Source of the DNA: Pegea sp. RAD2-039
Taxonomy: Eukaryota; Chordata; Thaliacea; Salpida; Salpidae
NCBI GenBank assembly: GCA_034620365.1
Contig: JAQGEQ010000338.1
Coordinates: 248,001-312,000 of the forward strand
Length of the DNA: 64,000 nt
Direction of reading: 5' to 3'
Shown here piece after piece: positions 12,383-22,949 of the stretch. The notes under the pieces were generated by a model that worked only from the letters and a program-made list of their open reading frames with translations, ran no database searches and was not told where the DNA came from. The translations under genes and the position numbers were made by a program. The first letter of the stretch is position 1. The number at the start of each line of letters is the position of its first letter.

Positions 12383-12663
12383 GTAAACATTCTGTCATAT
12401 TATCAGAAACATATTTACAATAATTAAATGAACTTTTGAACTATTAGTAAATTTTATTTTATTATTTTTACTTCACTATTTATTTGTATCTCATCATTTG
12501 AATATAATGGAAATTCAAGCAATTCATGTTATTAAAAAATTCAAAATTTGTTGAAAATTCATTCAACTTCAAATTTGTTATTCAACAGATGGACCAGATT
12601 TCAATTTCGAATTTCGTTCATATTTTCATTGTTTATAACTTTGTCGCAATTTAGCGCTTGTGG
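12383..12663 (-). repeat. Family B unit
   Basis: On the minus strand: box CCACAAGC (12656-12663), about 20 bases, TATAAACAATG, then the hairpin GTTGAATGAATTTTCAAC (12550-12567). The distal GTAAACATTCTGTCATATTA begins at 12383. The box has one change from the consensus. Confidence 0.45.
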
Positions 12664-13379
12664 GACAAAGTTTTAATAAATCAATTTATGTATTTTTAAT
12701 AAAAAGTCTTTTGTTGAAAATTTATATCAGTAGTCATCATTTGGAATGTTTAAGTCTTATTTTATTCAATCTTCTTTTAGTTTTTTTTTAGTTAGTACTT
12801 CGTAATTCTCTATTTATTCCAGGAAATTTATTTTTTTGAGCAAATGAGAAAGAACCACTAAGTTATTAAACTTCGATTATTACCTTGATTTCATTCAACC
12901 ATCGGATATAAAGTACTTTGTAGACTTATTTGATTTAATATTAATTAGTTTAAATTTTTATGTGTGGAAATTTAAATGTAAATTGTTGGGATTTAAGTAA
13001 TGTTTTAAATTTTCATAGAAAAAAAGACAAAATAGTCGATAAGTAGTTTATACATTTTGAAAATATTCTAAAACATAAACAATTATGCATTCTTAACTAA
13101 AATGAACTTTATAAGAAGCACAAGTCAAAATACTTTGAATTTCCAATCAAATTAAACAAAAAGTATTGAGTCTCTTTGTTTCTTAAAAAACATTAATAAT
13201 TATGAAAAACTGCTATATGCTCCAAAATTATTTTATTAAATTACTGAAAACGTTAATCAACATTTAAAAGAAAATTTGAATTTAATTTTGAATTTGTAGA
13301 AGAAATTTGTAAATATCAAGCAATCTCGCCAAAACGAAGAAACTTGTTATTTTTACTATAATATAAACCTTTTTTAATT
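12664..13379. other. AT-rich spacer
   Basis: No module, open frame or RNA gene was recognised. A T9 run occurs at 12780-12788. Confidence 0.4.
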
Positions 13380-13497
13380 AGATGCAAAGGTGCATCTTCT
13401 AAAATTATTAGATTGTGTGCGTACCAAATCGTACGGATCTTATTTATTCGAAATCTATACGGTTATATATTAACTATATACAATCTTACGTTTGTGG
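13380..13497 (-). repeat. Family A unit
   Basis: On the minus strand: box CCACAAAC (13490-13497), 20 bases, TATATAAC (13462-13469), 64 bases, then the hairpin AGATGCACCTTTGCATCT (13380-13397) with a 7-bp stem and 4-base loop. The upstream part (13500-13580 on the plus strand) carries the family A words AATAATGTTATTGAAAATAT and TTATTGGTTCAA. Confidence 0.55.
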
Positions 13498-13904
13498 TAT
13501 AGTTAAATTTTTCATGCGCCTTAATCGACTAATAATGTTATTGAAAATATTATTGTTATAATAATATTATTGGTTCAATACAATATCAAGTAAAAGTAAA
13601 ATAATTACTTTGGTTTTCTTAGTTCTGAAAATAAATTATAAAATTTACTTAATAAAATAATAATGTTGATTATACTGAATCATGGTTATAAAGCAATACG
13701 TTTATAGTCAACACAATTTCAACATTGATGGTTAAAAGTAAATATGCTAATAAGCAATAAAAGTAATAAATATTATCTTTTATTTATTTTTTGTTGACAT
13801 AGAGCTCAATATAAAAACTACGAAAATTATTTCGTTAAAACTTGATCTTTTATGCTCTAGACAATAACAAATCGTTAGAAAATAATTGAAGGGTTAACTT
13901 TAGA

Positions 13905-13923
13905 GTTGAAAATAATTTTCAAC
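13905..13923 (+). repeat. Family B hairpin without intact box
   Basis: GTTGAAAATAATTTTCAAC is an almost perfect palindrome and is followed by GAAAATTCAATTAG as in other family B units. The box region upstream (around 13840) has decayed to ACTTGATCTTTTATGCTCTA. Confidence 0.35.
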
Positions 13924-14329
13924 GAAAATTCAATTAGCAACCTGAGTTTCAGTTCTCTACAGATAGAAACATAAAAGTAATTTTGAATTTTATTATATTG
14001 GTGTAATGAGTAAAAAAACACTTTTTTAGACTAATGTTAATAAACTGTTTATAATTGTTTTTCAAATATATTGACTTTTCTTATATTATTTGTAAAACAT
14101 AAACAAAATAAATTGAACCAAAATAAGTTGTTTGAAAAAACAAAAGTTTGAAATTCAAGGTAAAAATTAAAAGAACTGTAAAAATTTTACATTTCTTACT
14201 ATTATGAATAAGTGTTTAATAGATAGATGAGAGATTGCATCTTGCAAAGTACGTAGTGATAATAGGTTTTTATACAATTCTATTAATAGGAGAAATATAC
14301 TGATTTATATATGCTTTTATATATACAAT

Positions 14330-14690
14330 TTTCGTAAAAAAACTTTCTGAGACTTAAGTATTTATATTTAGTTAAAACAAAGTTTAATTTTTTCTTGCGT
14401 AGTCACCAAGCAAGACATTAATCTATTTAATAAAAATAAAAAAATATGGAACCATTTTAAAAATTCTTTCAATGAATAATAATTCTATTCCTTTTACTCA
14501 CTAAAAAATATATCTCAAAATTATTATATAAGATTTAACAGTTGTTGCATCTTTCAACCATTTATAATTTCTAAATTTAATGTGATCTTCAAAAAATACT
14601 TTAAAAAGCGTTATATAATTAAATTAATAAATTAAACAAAATTACTTATAAAATATTATAAAAATCGTAATCTTCTTCTGAATTGCATTT
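14330..14690 (+). repeat. Inverted relative of 56230-56590
   Basis: A distinctive word, CTTGCGTAGTCACCAAGCAAG (14395-14415), recurs reversed at 56500-56522. Neighbouring words match along about 360 bases. It joins a family A unit on its right side. Confidence 0.6.
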
Positions 14691-14724
14691 TAAATGATTA
14701 AAATATACCTAATTTTCGATGAAA

Positions 14725-14858
14725 CCACAAACTTAAGTTCTTATGCAGCTTATATATAACATTTACAAATCCTTTTTCACTGAAATACCAAATCCAGTAT
14801 TTATAAATGCAATATGTGGAAGATGCACTTTTGCATCTGTTTATTAACTAAGTGTTTT
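14725..14858 (+). repeat. Family A unit
   Basis: Box CCACAAAC (14725-14732), 20 bases, TATATAAC (14753-14760), 60 bases, the hairpin AGATGCACTTTTGCATCT (14821-14838), then TTTTT about 16 bases later. The 20-base interval differs from that of copies such as 20637 while its length is the same. Nearly identical to 58345-58478. Confidence 0.6.
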
Positions 14859-14972
14859 TCATTAGTAAGAAATACAGAGATTGTATTATGAAAGAGAAAA
14901 TAAATTATTTAATTGTAGATATTTTCTAAAGATTTTATAACAACTATAAAAAATAATTTGTTGAACTTGATA

Positions 14973-15081
14973 CCACAAACTCTATATTGCGACAAAGTAT
15001 TAAATAATGAAAAACTAACGAAGGATTATTCTGATGTAGTTTGTGTTGATTGATATTTTTTAAGTTGAAATATTTTTCAAC
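14973..15081 (+). repeat. Family B unit
   Basis: Box CCACAAAC (14973-14980), exactly 20 bases, TAAATAAT (15001-15008), then the hairpin GTTGAAATATTTTTCAAC (15064-15081). A TTTT follows 5 bases after the hairpin. The copy at 55626-55734 is nearly identical. The unit lies 115 bases downstream of a family A hairpin on the same strand. Confidence 0.55.
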
Positions 15082-16296
15082 GAAATTTTAATTAATAAAT
15101 CAGTTAAATAAACTGTTTCCATTTTTTATGAGACATGACATAACAACTTTAAGTAAAAATTTTATTTCGATTTTAAGCTCGTTACTTGTATTATTTAGTA
15201 ACGTGTAAGAATAGAATACATTTCGGAGTTGATTAAATTTCAACAAATAATATTAATGTTGACGTCAGCAGTTTTGACTTTCAATTTTGTCGTCAATTTA
15301 AATCTCTTATTCCGTAGCTACTTGTATTTTACTAATGAAATCTATAATTTTATAGATTAAAACTGGAATAAAGTTTTCAAATTTCTATTAATTTTTAATG
15401 ACAGGTTATATATTCAACACAAAAGTTTTTGACATCTATAAATTTTTGAGCTTCCATATTTCGTAATTTTGTTACTTAATAAAATTATTCATTCAAGTTT
15501 TGAACCAACAAAACAAGTTGTTAAAACTTTTTTAGAGTCTGATGATTTTATATTTATTATTAGTTTATATTATAATATAAAAACATTAATTAAAGTATCG
15601 TGTTCTATGTAAGAATTCATCAGATGAATATTTGGAACCGATGTGTTCACTGATAATTTTAAACAGTGTCTGAAAACTTTGTATCTTAAAACATTTGAGA
15701 AATTGGTATCAAGTAAATGAATAAAACTGAACAAGTAATTTTTTCGGTGAACTTCTTTTAAATTGTGAAAGATAAAAATGTCTTTGATGACTGGACATCG
15801 GGAAATTTCATTTGTTTAGATAAAATTCAGATGATGTTTGATTAATATATTCAGTTTATTTATTGACAGTTAGAAATAATTTGTTGATACTAACTTCTAT
15901 TTGGCGAAAAAAGCAAAATAGTCAGGTACTTATACAACATTAGAAATAATTTACTCTGAGTTTTCTTAGATGAAAATCAGCTTTACATATATCAATAAAC
16001 AAACTGTTTGTAAACGAGTAAAAAATTCTTATGAAGTTTTGAGCATTTTAAAAGATGGAATTTGTTTAAACCCAATAAGTTAACAAAAGTAACTAGAAAA
16101 AAAGATTGAAATATTATTTATTAATTTAGTGATTACAAATAAAAAGAAAATTTTGTGAAAGTTATTAAAGTACTATGAAATCTCAATAAATTGTTGCTGC
16201 AGAAATTAATAATTGAGATTTTTATGAAGATATTAACTTAAATTAGTTATAATTAAAAGTTTAATGTTATGTTTAGCCAATATGACGCTTGCTCTC
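15082..16296. other. AT-rich spacer upstream of the tRNA pair
   Basis: A lone TGACGTCA palindrome occurs at 15260-15267. Otherwise no coding frame, RNA gene or repeat module was recognised. Confidence 0.4.
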
Positions 16297-16368
16297 AGCA
16301 GAGTGGCGCAGTGGAAGCGTGCTGGGCCCATAACCCAGAGGTCGATGGATCGAAACCATCCTCTGCTA
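16297..16368 (+). tRNA. Initiator tRNA-Met (CAT)
   Basis: The 72-base cloverleaf is complete. The acceptor AGCAGAG pairs with CTCTGCT, giving the A1-U72 pair typical of eukaryotic initiators. The anticodon stem CTGGG/CCCAG encloses CCCATAA, giving CAT. The T loop is ATCGAAA rather than TTCGAAT, a second initiator hallmark. It ends only five bases before tRNA-His with no T-run between, so both are probably cut from one transcript. Confidence 0.97.
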
Positions 16369-16373
16369 TATGC

Positions 16374-16445
16374 GCTGTAATCGTATAGTGGTTAGTACTT
16401 CACGTTGTGGCCGTGACAACCCAGGTTCGAATCCTGGTTACAGCA
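16374..16445 (+). tRNA. tRNA-His (GTG)
   Basis: The acceptor GCTGTAA pairs with TTACAGC and the discriminator is A. The anticodon stem TCACG/CGTGA encloses TTGTGGC, giving GTG. The T arm is CCAGG TTCGAAT CCTGG. There is no intron. As in other eukaryotes the extra 5' G is not encoded. It shares its terminator with the initiator tRNA just upstream. Confidence 0.97.
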
Positions 16446-16447
16446 TA

Positions 16448-16455
16448 TTTTTTTT
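16448..16455 (+). terminator. Pol III terminator for the tRNA pair
   Basis: Eight T begin three bases after tRNA-His and form the first T-run after the start of tRNA-iMet. Confidence 0.85.
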
Positions 16456-16557
16456 ATTTTTAGTTTATCTTTTCTCCTTACTTTTCCATTGTATCTTCTA
16501 CTACAGTCTGTTTCTATCCATCAAAAAATATATGTTTCATTAAAACTAAAACGATTT

Positions 16558-16582
16558 ATGCTGTAACCAGGATTCAAACTCT
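16558..16582 (-). pseudogene. 3' fragment of tRNA-His
   Basis: On the minus strand GAATCCTGGTTACAGCAT repeats the end of the tRNA-His gene 110 bases away, including one flanking base. Only the T-arm half and acceptor 3' strand remain. The B box has changed (AGTTTGAATCC). This is a short inverted duplicate or an old retrocopy. Confidence 0.6.
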
Positions 16583-17074
16583 TAGTTTATTTAACAACGT
16601 TTTTACTCCCTTCAAATATAATTAATTTGAATTAAAATAATTAGTTGATTTTAACAGAATAAACACAAAAGAAATTACCTGAAAAAAGTACCTCGCGCTA
16701 CGAGAAGTTCATTTGTATTTTGTAAAATTTTGTAAGAAATTACTTTCACTATAAATTTCAAACATTTTTCAATTACAAAACGCTTATGGTAAGTTTTAAA
16801 AAGTGTACTAGAAGTGAAAATATGTTTCTATTTTATTAAAAAAAAAGTTTTTCAGGAAAACCATAAACTTTGGTAAAGTGTTCGAAGTAAAAATCATCTT
16901 TGTCATTTGGTTGATAAAATCTTATTCTGTCAAAACATTTCTTATTAAAATAAAGTTACAAAAACTGAAATCTAAATAAATGATAATTGATATAAAGTGA
17001 TACTTTTTAGAATGATTTTTTTTATTTGTTTTTTTCTTATTTTTCTTTTTTTTGTTTATTGTATTTAACGTATG

Positions 17075-17255
17075 TCTGCAGATAGAAAGTTATTCATCTC
17101 TTATGACGAGAAAGAAGCAACATGACTGCAGAAATATAATAAAAAGATACAAAGTATCACAGCTTACGAAGCTTAACACAGACAAATAAGTACACTGCAG
17201 AAGCATAAGTGTAAATAACTTTTAAATAAAAAATATTAATTTGTTCCACTGCAGC
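17075..17255. other. Stretch with four CTGCAG palindromes
   Basis: CTGCAG occurs four times (near 17077, 17124, 17196 and 17250), which is dense for DNA this AT-rich. No tandem unit is obvious around them. The function is unknown. Confidence 0.3.
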
Positions 17256-17475
17256 TGATGTACATTGAATATCGGATGAAGAAGACCCCCTGGACATAAG
17301 AAAGCGGATCCACAGTTTTGTTGACATGGCAACTGAATGATAGATAATTACCAAATGCAATTGTTTTTTATCGAAACCATGCTCAGCTTTGCTCCTGGTC
17401 GATCTGTCTATGAGGAGTTGGAACTTCCTCTTGTTTGAGTCTTCAGCATCTTTTCTGATTAAGATCGTTGTTCCT
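17241..17475. other. Less AT-rich island with coding-like frames
   Basis: About half G+C, unlike its surroundings. Two or three frames look protein-like over short spans. On the minus strand one frame is open from about 17482 down to 17157 and includes KRKFQLLIDRSTRSKAEHGF and later STKLWIRFLMSRGSSSSD. A second minus frame gives NKTVDPLSYVQGVFFIRYSM. On the plus strand a short frame gives SFAPGRSVYEELELPLV. None matches a family I know. It is likely a decayed coding or structural-RNA fragment kept beside the tRNA genes. Confidence 0.25.
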
Positions 17476-17561
17476 TAGAAGTATGAAATGCTCTTAAACA
17501 AAATTAATTTGTTAGTTCAAAAATCATTCGGTAAATAGAGCCAATTTTTAAGTTTCACAAC

Positions 17562-17633
17562 GGTAGCGTGGCCGAACGCTGGTTTAAGGCACCAGTTATT
17601 TCGATGGCGTGGGTTCGAATCCCACCGCTGCCA
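17562..17633 (+). pseudogene. tRNA-Leu(AAG) pseudogene, D-arm deletion
   Basis: This copy matches the tRNA-Leu at 1174-1255 except that about 10 bases of the D arm are gone (GGCCGAACGCTGG where the intact gene has GGCCGAGCGG followed by TCTAAGGCGCTGG). The anticodon arm, variable arm, T arm and acceptor are intact. The 3' flank is also shared (CAATAACT, GTTA and AAACATAAA words), so it arose by DNA duplication and inversion rather than by retrocopying. A tRNA without this arm is unlikely to be charged normally. Confidence 0.85.
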
Positions 17634-17846
17634 AATTCCTTTTACCAATAACTGGTTAAAACATAAAACTTTAAAAAAAAATTATGTTATTAATATAATG
17701 AACTCAATTTCATTCTTTTTCCAATTATTCCATTTTAGTTTTATGCAATTTTTCTAATGTACTTTGTAAAAGTAAATTTTTTAATACATATTTTCTAATT
17801 TAATTTTATCAATTTATTGTTCCATTTGCATTAAACTGTTCAAACT

Positions 17847-18296
17847 AATGACGCCATCAGATTGGATTATGATGACGTAGACTAATTCGAATACTTTTCA
17901 AAGTAAACTCATACACATATGACTAGTTATTAATGACATCATCAGTGCTATCATCATTTCAAATGTCATATGAAGATAAACTGATGACGTCATTATTACT
18001 ATAAAAACTTCGTAATCAATTTTATAATCACATAGATGATGATGACGTCACTCAATCCTACCCGTTTATCAGTTTATCAGTTGTCGATTCAAAATTCGCT
18101 TTTACTTTCTCTCTACAAAAGTTGATGACGTCAAATTTCTTCTTAACATAATTTTAGGATCTTTTTAAATCTTTTGCCTGCTGTAGCTTCCCAAACTTCT
18201 ACTTGATGACGTCACTACAAGTAACCATAAAACGAGATCAAAAGATTTCATCTCCATATATGACTTTTTTAGAAAACAACTATCATGTGACGTCAT
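17847..18296. promoter_or_regulatory. Cluster of TGACGTCA (CRE/ATF) palindromes
   Basis: Five perfect TGACGTCA sites lie at 17985, 18043, 18126, 18207 and 18288, with near-matches at 17849, 17873 and 17934. The last four are spaced 83, 81 and 81 bases apart although the sequence between does not repeat. The palindrome is the known binding site of CREB/ATF bZIP proteins. Only three other perfect copies were noticed in the window (15260, 43640, 48679). This may be an enhancer or promoter, but no gene is seen next to it. Confidence 0.5.
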
Positions 18297-18299
18297 AGT

Positions 18300-18713
18300 A
18301 ATAACCTACCTTTCTTCGTGGGATTTGTCATTTGAAACCATAAACATTCACTTGGTTCCTCTATACAGAATAACAATTCTGTTTTTTTTGAAATTCTATT
18401 GAATAATTCTTATTCTAGCATTATGTAGATGCTTATTCTTTTTTCATATTCTTACTGATCAACAGTTTGTTTTTTAATATTTTTTTAAATTATTTTTCTA
18501 TCATTTTGCTTTATTTTCGGATCAAACATTTCACAAGCACACCAGTTACTGGTTGATTTATTTTATACTTATTCAAAAGACTTGAAAATTAAAAATCAAA
18601 TTTTTTGGAAAAACTTACAATTAGACTGATAAACTCTTAATTGGTTCCTCAATACGCAATCAACTTTAAAGTATTAAACTTAGATTAATTATTAAATTAT
18701 TTATTAAAGTATA
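18300..18713. other. Spacer with two TTGGTTCCTC words
   Basis: TTGGTTCCTC occurs at 18352 and 18641, followed by similar ATAC words. No gene or repeat module was seen otherwise. Confidence 0.35.
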
Positions 18714-20510
18714 AAGTATTTACAGCATTAAAAGTATATTTGTCGAAATGATATTCAATTAACTTATTTTAGTAATATTAAAAAACAAAATAGAAATAAA
18801 GATTTCCGTTTCTTAATTTCCTTTTAAGTTGAAGTTTAAGTACAAATACAATTTTTGCTGAAAGAAAAGTTTTCTTTTTGTAAACTTTTATTTACATTAT
18901 TAGTAACATGTTTCAAAACAAGTAAAAGAAATTTAACATCAATTGTTTTTTGTACAAAATACAAACTAAATTTATTTAACTTTTAATTAAAGTTTTGTTG
19001 AAAAGTATTTCAACTCCAAAAATATCGTCTGTCGAAAGTACAATAACCTTGACACTTTTCAGAATTTCTCAGTATTTATAATTTTGTTTTAATCTAGAGT
19101 TTGTGGGGGTCAAGTTTAAACGAAATACTTTTTGTACTTTTAAAGAAAATATTTGTTTATAAATAAATTCATATTTTTCAAGTTTGAATTAAAATTGTTG
19201 TATATTAATAACATATTTGATAATTTAAAAAAGTTTGGTGGCGCTGATAAATGAAGACTTTTAGAAATTAAGTCAAAAGCCAATTGAATGTTTTGTTTTT
19301 AAATTGTGAATACTAATAGACTGGAAAGCTTATTTATATTTGTAAATAAAAATTTCTTGTTTTTTCAAAATTTAAACAATATTATTTAATATTTACATAG
19401 TTAATAAATAAACACAATGTATATAAGATATTTTTCTTTATGATTTCAACACAGATGTTTTACCTCACCAAATACATAAGTTAATCAATTATGGTAAAAA
19501 ACTTAATTCAAGAAAATTAACGTTAAAAAAATAAACATTATTCTACAAATATACAAATTATTAAACTAATCTATCCCATGAATGTTGAAAGTATATTTAT
19601 TTGTTTTTGTAGCCGAATTATTATATCCGTTTGGTGACGAAAGCAGTAAAAAAGGTCATAAATTTGAACTTTTGCTAATAAATTTTACCCAACATATAGC
19701 AGGAATTATTAATCTTAAAGTAACCTGGTTCATAAAGTTTATTATCCTTTAATAAAAAAACGATTTTCAAGAAATATTTATTTTGACAAAAAATTAGGAT
19801 TTAACTCATAGAAGATAGATTAAAATGTTGTTAAACCTTTTTGAAAATTATTTTGAAGTTCAAACGAAAAAAATTCTAAGTCTTATAGTACTCTCAATTA
19901 ACTATTTTAAAAACAAAAAGTCACATTGCTTTTGACTTAATTTAAATTTGTCAAAACGACGGTTAATTTTAATCTTAATTATTGAAATAGAAATAAATTT
20001 AAATCTGATAGTTATAGTCTATGGATAGATAACATTATATAATTTGTATAATTTTTAAATTATTTTGAAGATCAAAGGAAAATGATTTTTGAGTCTTATA
20101 GTACTCTCATTATTAAGAACAAAAAGTCATATGGCTTTGATTTATTTTTCTATCGTCAGTACGATTGATCATTTTTAATTTTAATCATTGAAGTAAAAAT
20201 AACTTTAAATCTAAATTAAATAAAACTTGATAAGAAAAATTAAACTAATTTGGTTTGTATAATAGTAAACTTATAAAAAACTTTCTTATCAACTTTAAAT
20301 CAAATTTTCTATTTGAAAAATATTTGTCAACAAAATGCTTATCAATAAAATTATAAAATTAATTTCATTTGAACTTGATCCCATACACTTCAGATTGCAA
20401 CAACGTTTATAAGAAATGAAAAGTAAATTAAGACTCAATTTTTCGTAAAGGATTGCAAAGTTTTTTAATTTGGAGCTAAAGTACTCTACAACTAAACTTT
20501 AAATAATAAA
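18714..20510 (+). repeat. Joined blocks D1 and D8, copy 2
   Basis: The first part (to 19674) matches 4408-5371 and the second (from 19676) matches 6834-7670. The 1.46 kb between them at the first locus is missing here. It contains a family B unit on the minus strand: hairpin GTTGAAATACTTTTCAAC at 18997-19014, TATAAATAC, and box CCACAAAC at 19099-19106. A B-like box, CCATACAC, lies at 20381-20388. Confidence 0.8.
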
Positions 20511-20604
20511 CAAGTTAATTATAGTTAATATTAGTTAAAAACACGATATTAAAGTTATACATAACAGTATCTTTATAACATTAATATCAACAATAACTTT
20601 ATCG

Positions 20605-20758
20605 ATTGAATAAAGCCATCGAAAAATTTACCGATACCACAAACATAAGATTGAATGAAGATAATATATAACCGTAAAGCTTATGAAGAAGTTATATCAT
20701 TTTATTTCTTATCTGGATAACAATACTAATTTGGAAGATGCAGTTTTGCATTTGATTA
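20605..20758 (+). repeat. Family A unit
   Basis: Box CCACAAAC (20637-20644), 20 bases, TATATAAC (20665-20672), 63 bases, then a hairpin AGATGCAGTTTTGCATTT (20736-20753) with one G-U pair. The upstream words are TCGATTGAATAAAGCCATCG and TTTACCGATA. No T-run follows closely. Nearly identical to 50719-50835. Confidence 0.55.
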
Positions 20759-20769
20759 TCTTCATGAAA

Positions 20770-21130
20770 TACAACTGGATAAGAAAAATAAAACTAATTT
20801 GATTTGTATGATAGTAAACTTAAAATAAATTTTCTTATCAACTTAAAAATCAAATTTTCTATTTGAACAATATTTGTCAACAAAATGCTTATCAATAAAA
20901 TTATAAAATTATTTTCATTTGAGCTTGATCCCATACACTTCAGATTGCAACAACGTTTATAAGAAAATAAGATTAAAATAAAACTCAATCTTTCGTAAAG
21001 GAGTGCAAAGTTTGTAAATTTGGAGTTAAATTCAAAGTTTTACTTTACAAGGAAACTTTAAATAATAAATAAGGTTATTAACTTGAGTTATTATTCATCA
21101 CAAACTATTTTTGTAAACATGTTATTGTTA
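20770..21130 (+). repeat. Family B-derived block, hairpin lost
   Basis: It repeats the end of block D8: box CCATACAC (20931-20938), about 20 bases, then ATAAGAAA as a TATA-like element. The hairpin site has decayed (GGAGTTAAATTCAAAG). An inverted relative lies at 33200-33430. Confidence 0.5.
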
Positions 21131-21508
21131 ATATGACAGATTTTTTACTAATTGAAAACTTTTCATTCAAAAGAAATAGTATTTTGCTTTTTATTATTAT
21201 TTAATCGAACTCATTAAATATCAGCTTGGCAATTTCTCTTTTTACTATCATGAGATAAAATATCAAAAATATAATTTTGATTCTACTGTTTTAAAAATTG
21301 TAATTTTTTGCCGTTGATATATCAATTTAAAAAAATTAAAATTATTTTTTAAGAATGGAAACTATATGACTTACTAACCTTTTCCTGATTCCTAAGAAAA
21401 TAAAATTGTCAAAATATGTTATATAATATTTTCTTTAAACTGAAAGTAATATTATAATTATAATAAATGATGAATTTTTTAAAGTGTGTTTTGATAACAA
21501 ACCGTCTA

Positions 21509-21522
21509 GCGCCAAGTAGCGG
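21509..21522 (+). promoter_or_regulatory. CTCF-like site, variant
   Basis: GCGCCAAGTAGCGG differs from the main motif at the centre (AAG for ACC or ATC). It is preceded by ACCGTCTA. The same version occurs at 51240-51253 and reversed near 32646. Confidence 0.4.
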
Positions 21523-21809
21523 AAAAGGAAACAGTCGACTTGTTTTTTGTAGGTTTATCTTTTAGTCCTGAATTGTTTATATTATTTAAAACAATAAAGA
21601 TTTTAAATAGTCACAGTAACCAATGTACTATTAATTTTTAATTCATAAAATACTTAATTATTGAGTTAAACCTAGAAATAAAATAACTGTTTTTGATGGA
21701 AGCTCAGTTTAGTGATACTTAAATTTAATTTGAACTAATGTATCATTATAAAAATAATATCAACAATAACTATATCGACCAATTACAGCCATCGAAAAAT
21801 TTACCGATA

Positions 21810-21945
21810 CCGCAAACATAAGATTGAATGAAAATAATATATAACCGTAAATCTTACGAAATATGAAATCGTTTTATCTCGTAATTTGAAATTAAGATAA
21901 TATTTTGGAAGATGCAATTTTGCATCTGGTTGTCAAGTAAGTTTT
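21810..21945 (+). repeat. Family A unit
   Basis: Box CCGCAAAC (21810-21817), 20 bases, TATATAAC (21838-21845), 64 bases, the hairpin AGATGCAATTTTGCATCT (21910-21927), then TTTTTT about 13 bases later. The 21.8-24.5 kb interval that begins here is missing from the related locus near 51.5 kb. Confidence 0.55.
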
Positions 21946-22830
21946 TTCCAAGGTAAAAATAAGATTTTGCCTTTTTTTGAGATTGTTTGATGTTTACAAA
22001 TTCCTTGTAAAAAAGTATAACTTAAATTTTCTTTTAATCTTTTTTTTATGCATTTAAGTCAACATTTTTTAACAAACACCCATTTTTTTGTGCCCAAAAT
22101 CTATCGAACAAACTAATATTGTTTCTTATAAGAACATCAGGATTGAGCGTTTTCTCTAAATTGCTAGAAGATTTTTAAATTCTGTTTGCTGTTAGTGATT
22201 TTCTTTTTAATTTCTTTTAAATATTTTAAGATTCATCATATATTAAATTTCTTACTTTCTTCATTGAGTATTTTATGCTATCTAAACAATTTTTATACAA
22301 ACAATATGTTTTAAATTCTTCATAATCAGTAAGAAATAATTAAAATCTTAATTTGACGTTTTTAAAAACTGTTTCATCATAAATTTTTTCTTTGAATCAA
22401 AAATGAATAATTGAAAATGCGAGTTATAATTTCAACAACTCTTAAATCTCTTTATAATAATAAATAGATCTAAAATCTGTGAACTACATTAAAGCTACTG
22501 CGTGTCGGTCAAAATTAATCAAAATATTCTTCCAATTAATTCGAAAATATAAAATTAGTTCCTAAATGACTTTTAATTTCCTTAATCTTTTGATCAGAAG
22601 ATGTTTTTAGATCAATATAAGTGTTATCTCACGGTACCATCTTATAAGTCAAATCTTATTGTAAAGAATGAATACTGAAGATATTAATCTTTTTGATAAA
22701 TGAAGCTTGTCGAAGAAATATAATGATTTTGATTAAACGATATGAAAAGGAAATAACTTTAAACTAATCAAGTGTTTTGTCAGTTTTTTAGAAAATAAGA
22801 ACTTAAAATTTTCTACTGATTCACTGAATG
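21946..22830. other. AT-rich spacer
   Basis: It shares short words with 59640-59700 (TTTACAAATTCCTT). No box, hairpin or coding frame was found. Confidence 0.35.
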
Positions 22831-22837
22831 AAGTTTC

Positions 22838-22949
22838 GTTGAAAAGTATTTCAACCCAAAATTATGTAAGCGATTTGTTGTCACGAAGAAATGTTTGAAA
22901 GATATACTTTTCATTACTTATAAACGTTGTTGCAATCTAGAGTTTTTGG
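22838..22949 (-). repeat. Family B unit
   Basis: On the minus strand: box CCAAAAAC (22942-22949), 20 bases, ATAAGTAA, and the hairpin GTTGAAATACTTTTCAAC (22838-22855). It points away from the unit at 23142, so the two face outward from a shared 190-base middle. Confidence 0.45.

Noticed and set aside
13380-13580. Family A unit as a Helitron end (hairpin near a terminus)
   Set aside because: No CTRR end follows the hairpin, flanking similarity continues past it, and a TATA box at fixed distance is not expected for such an end.
17157-17360. Minus-strand open frame as a small protein gene
   Set aside because: No ATG start, and a second overlapping frame looks equally protein-like. Kept only as part of the unassigned island.
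21910-21927. Family A hairpin as a microRNA precursor
   Set aside because: The stem is only 7-9 bp with a 4-base loop, too short for a microRNA.
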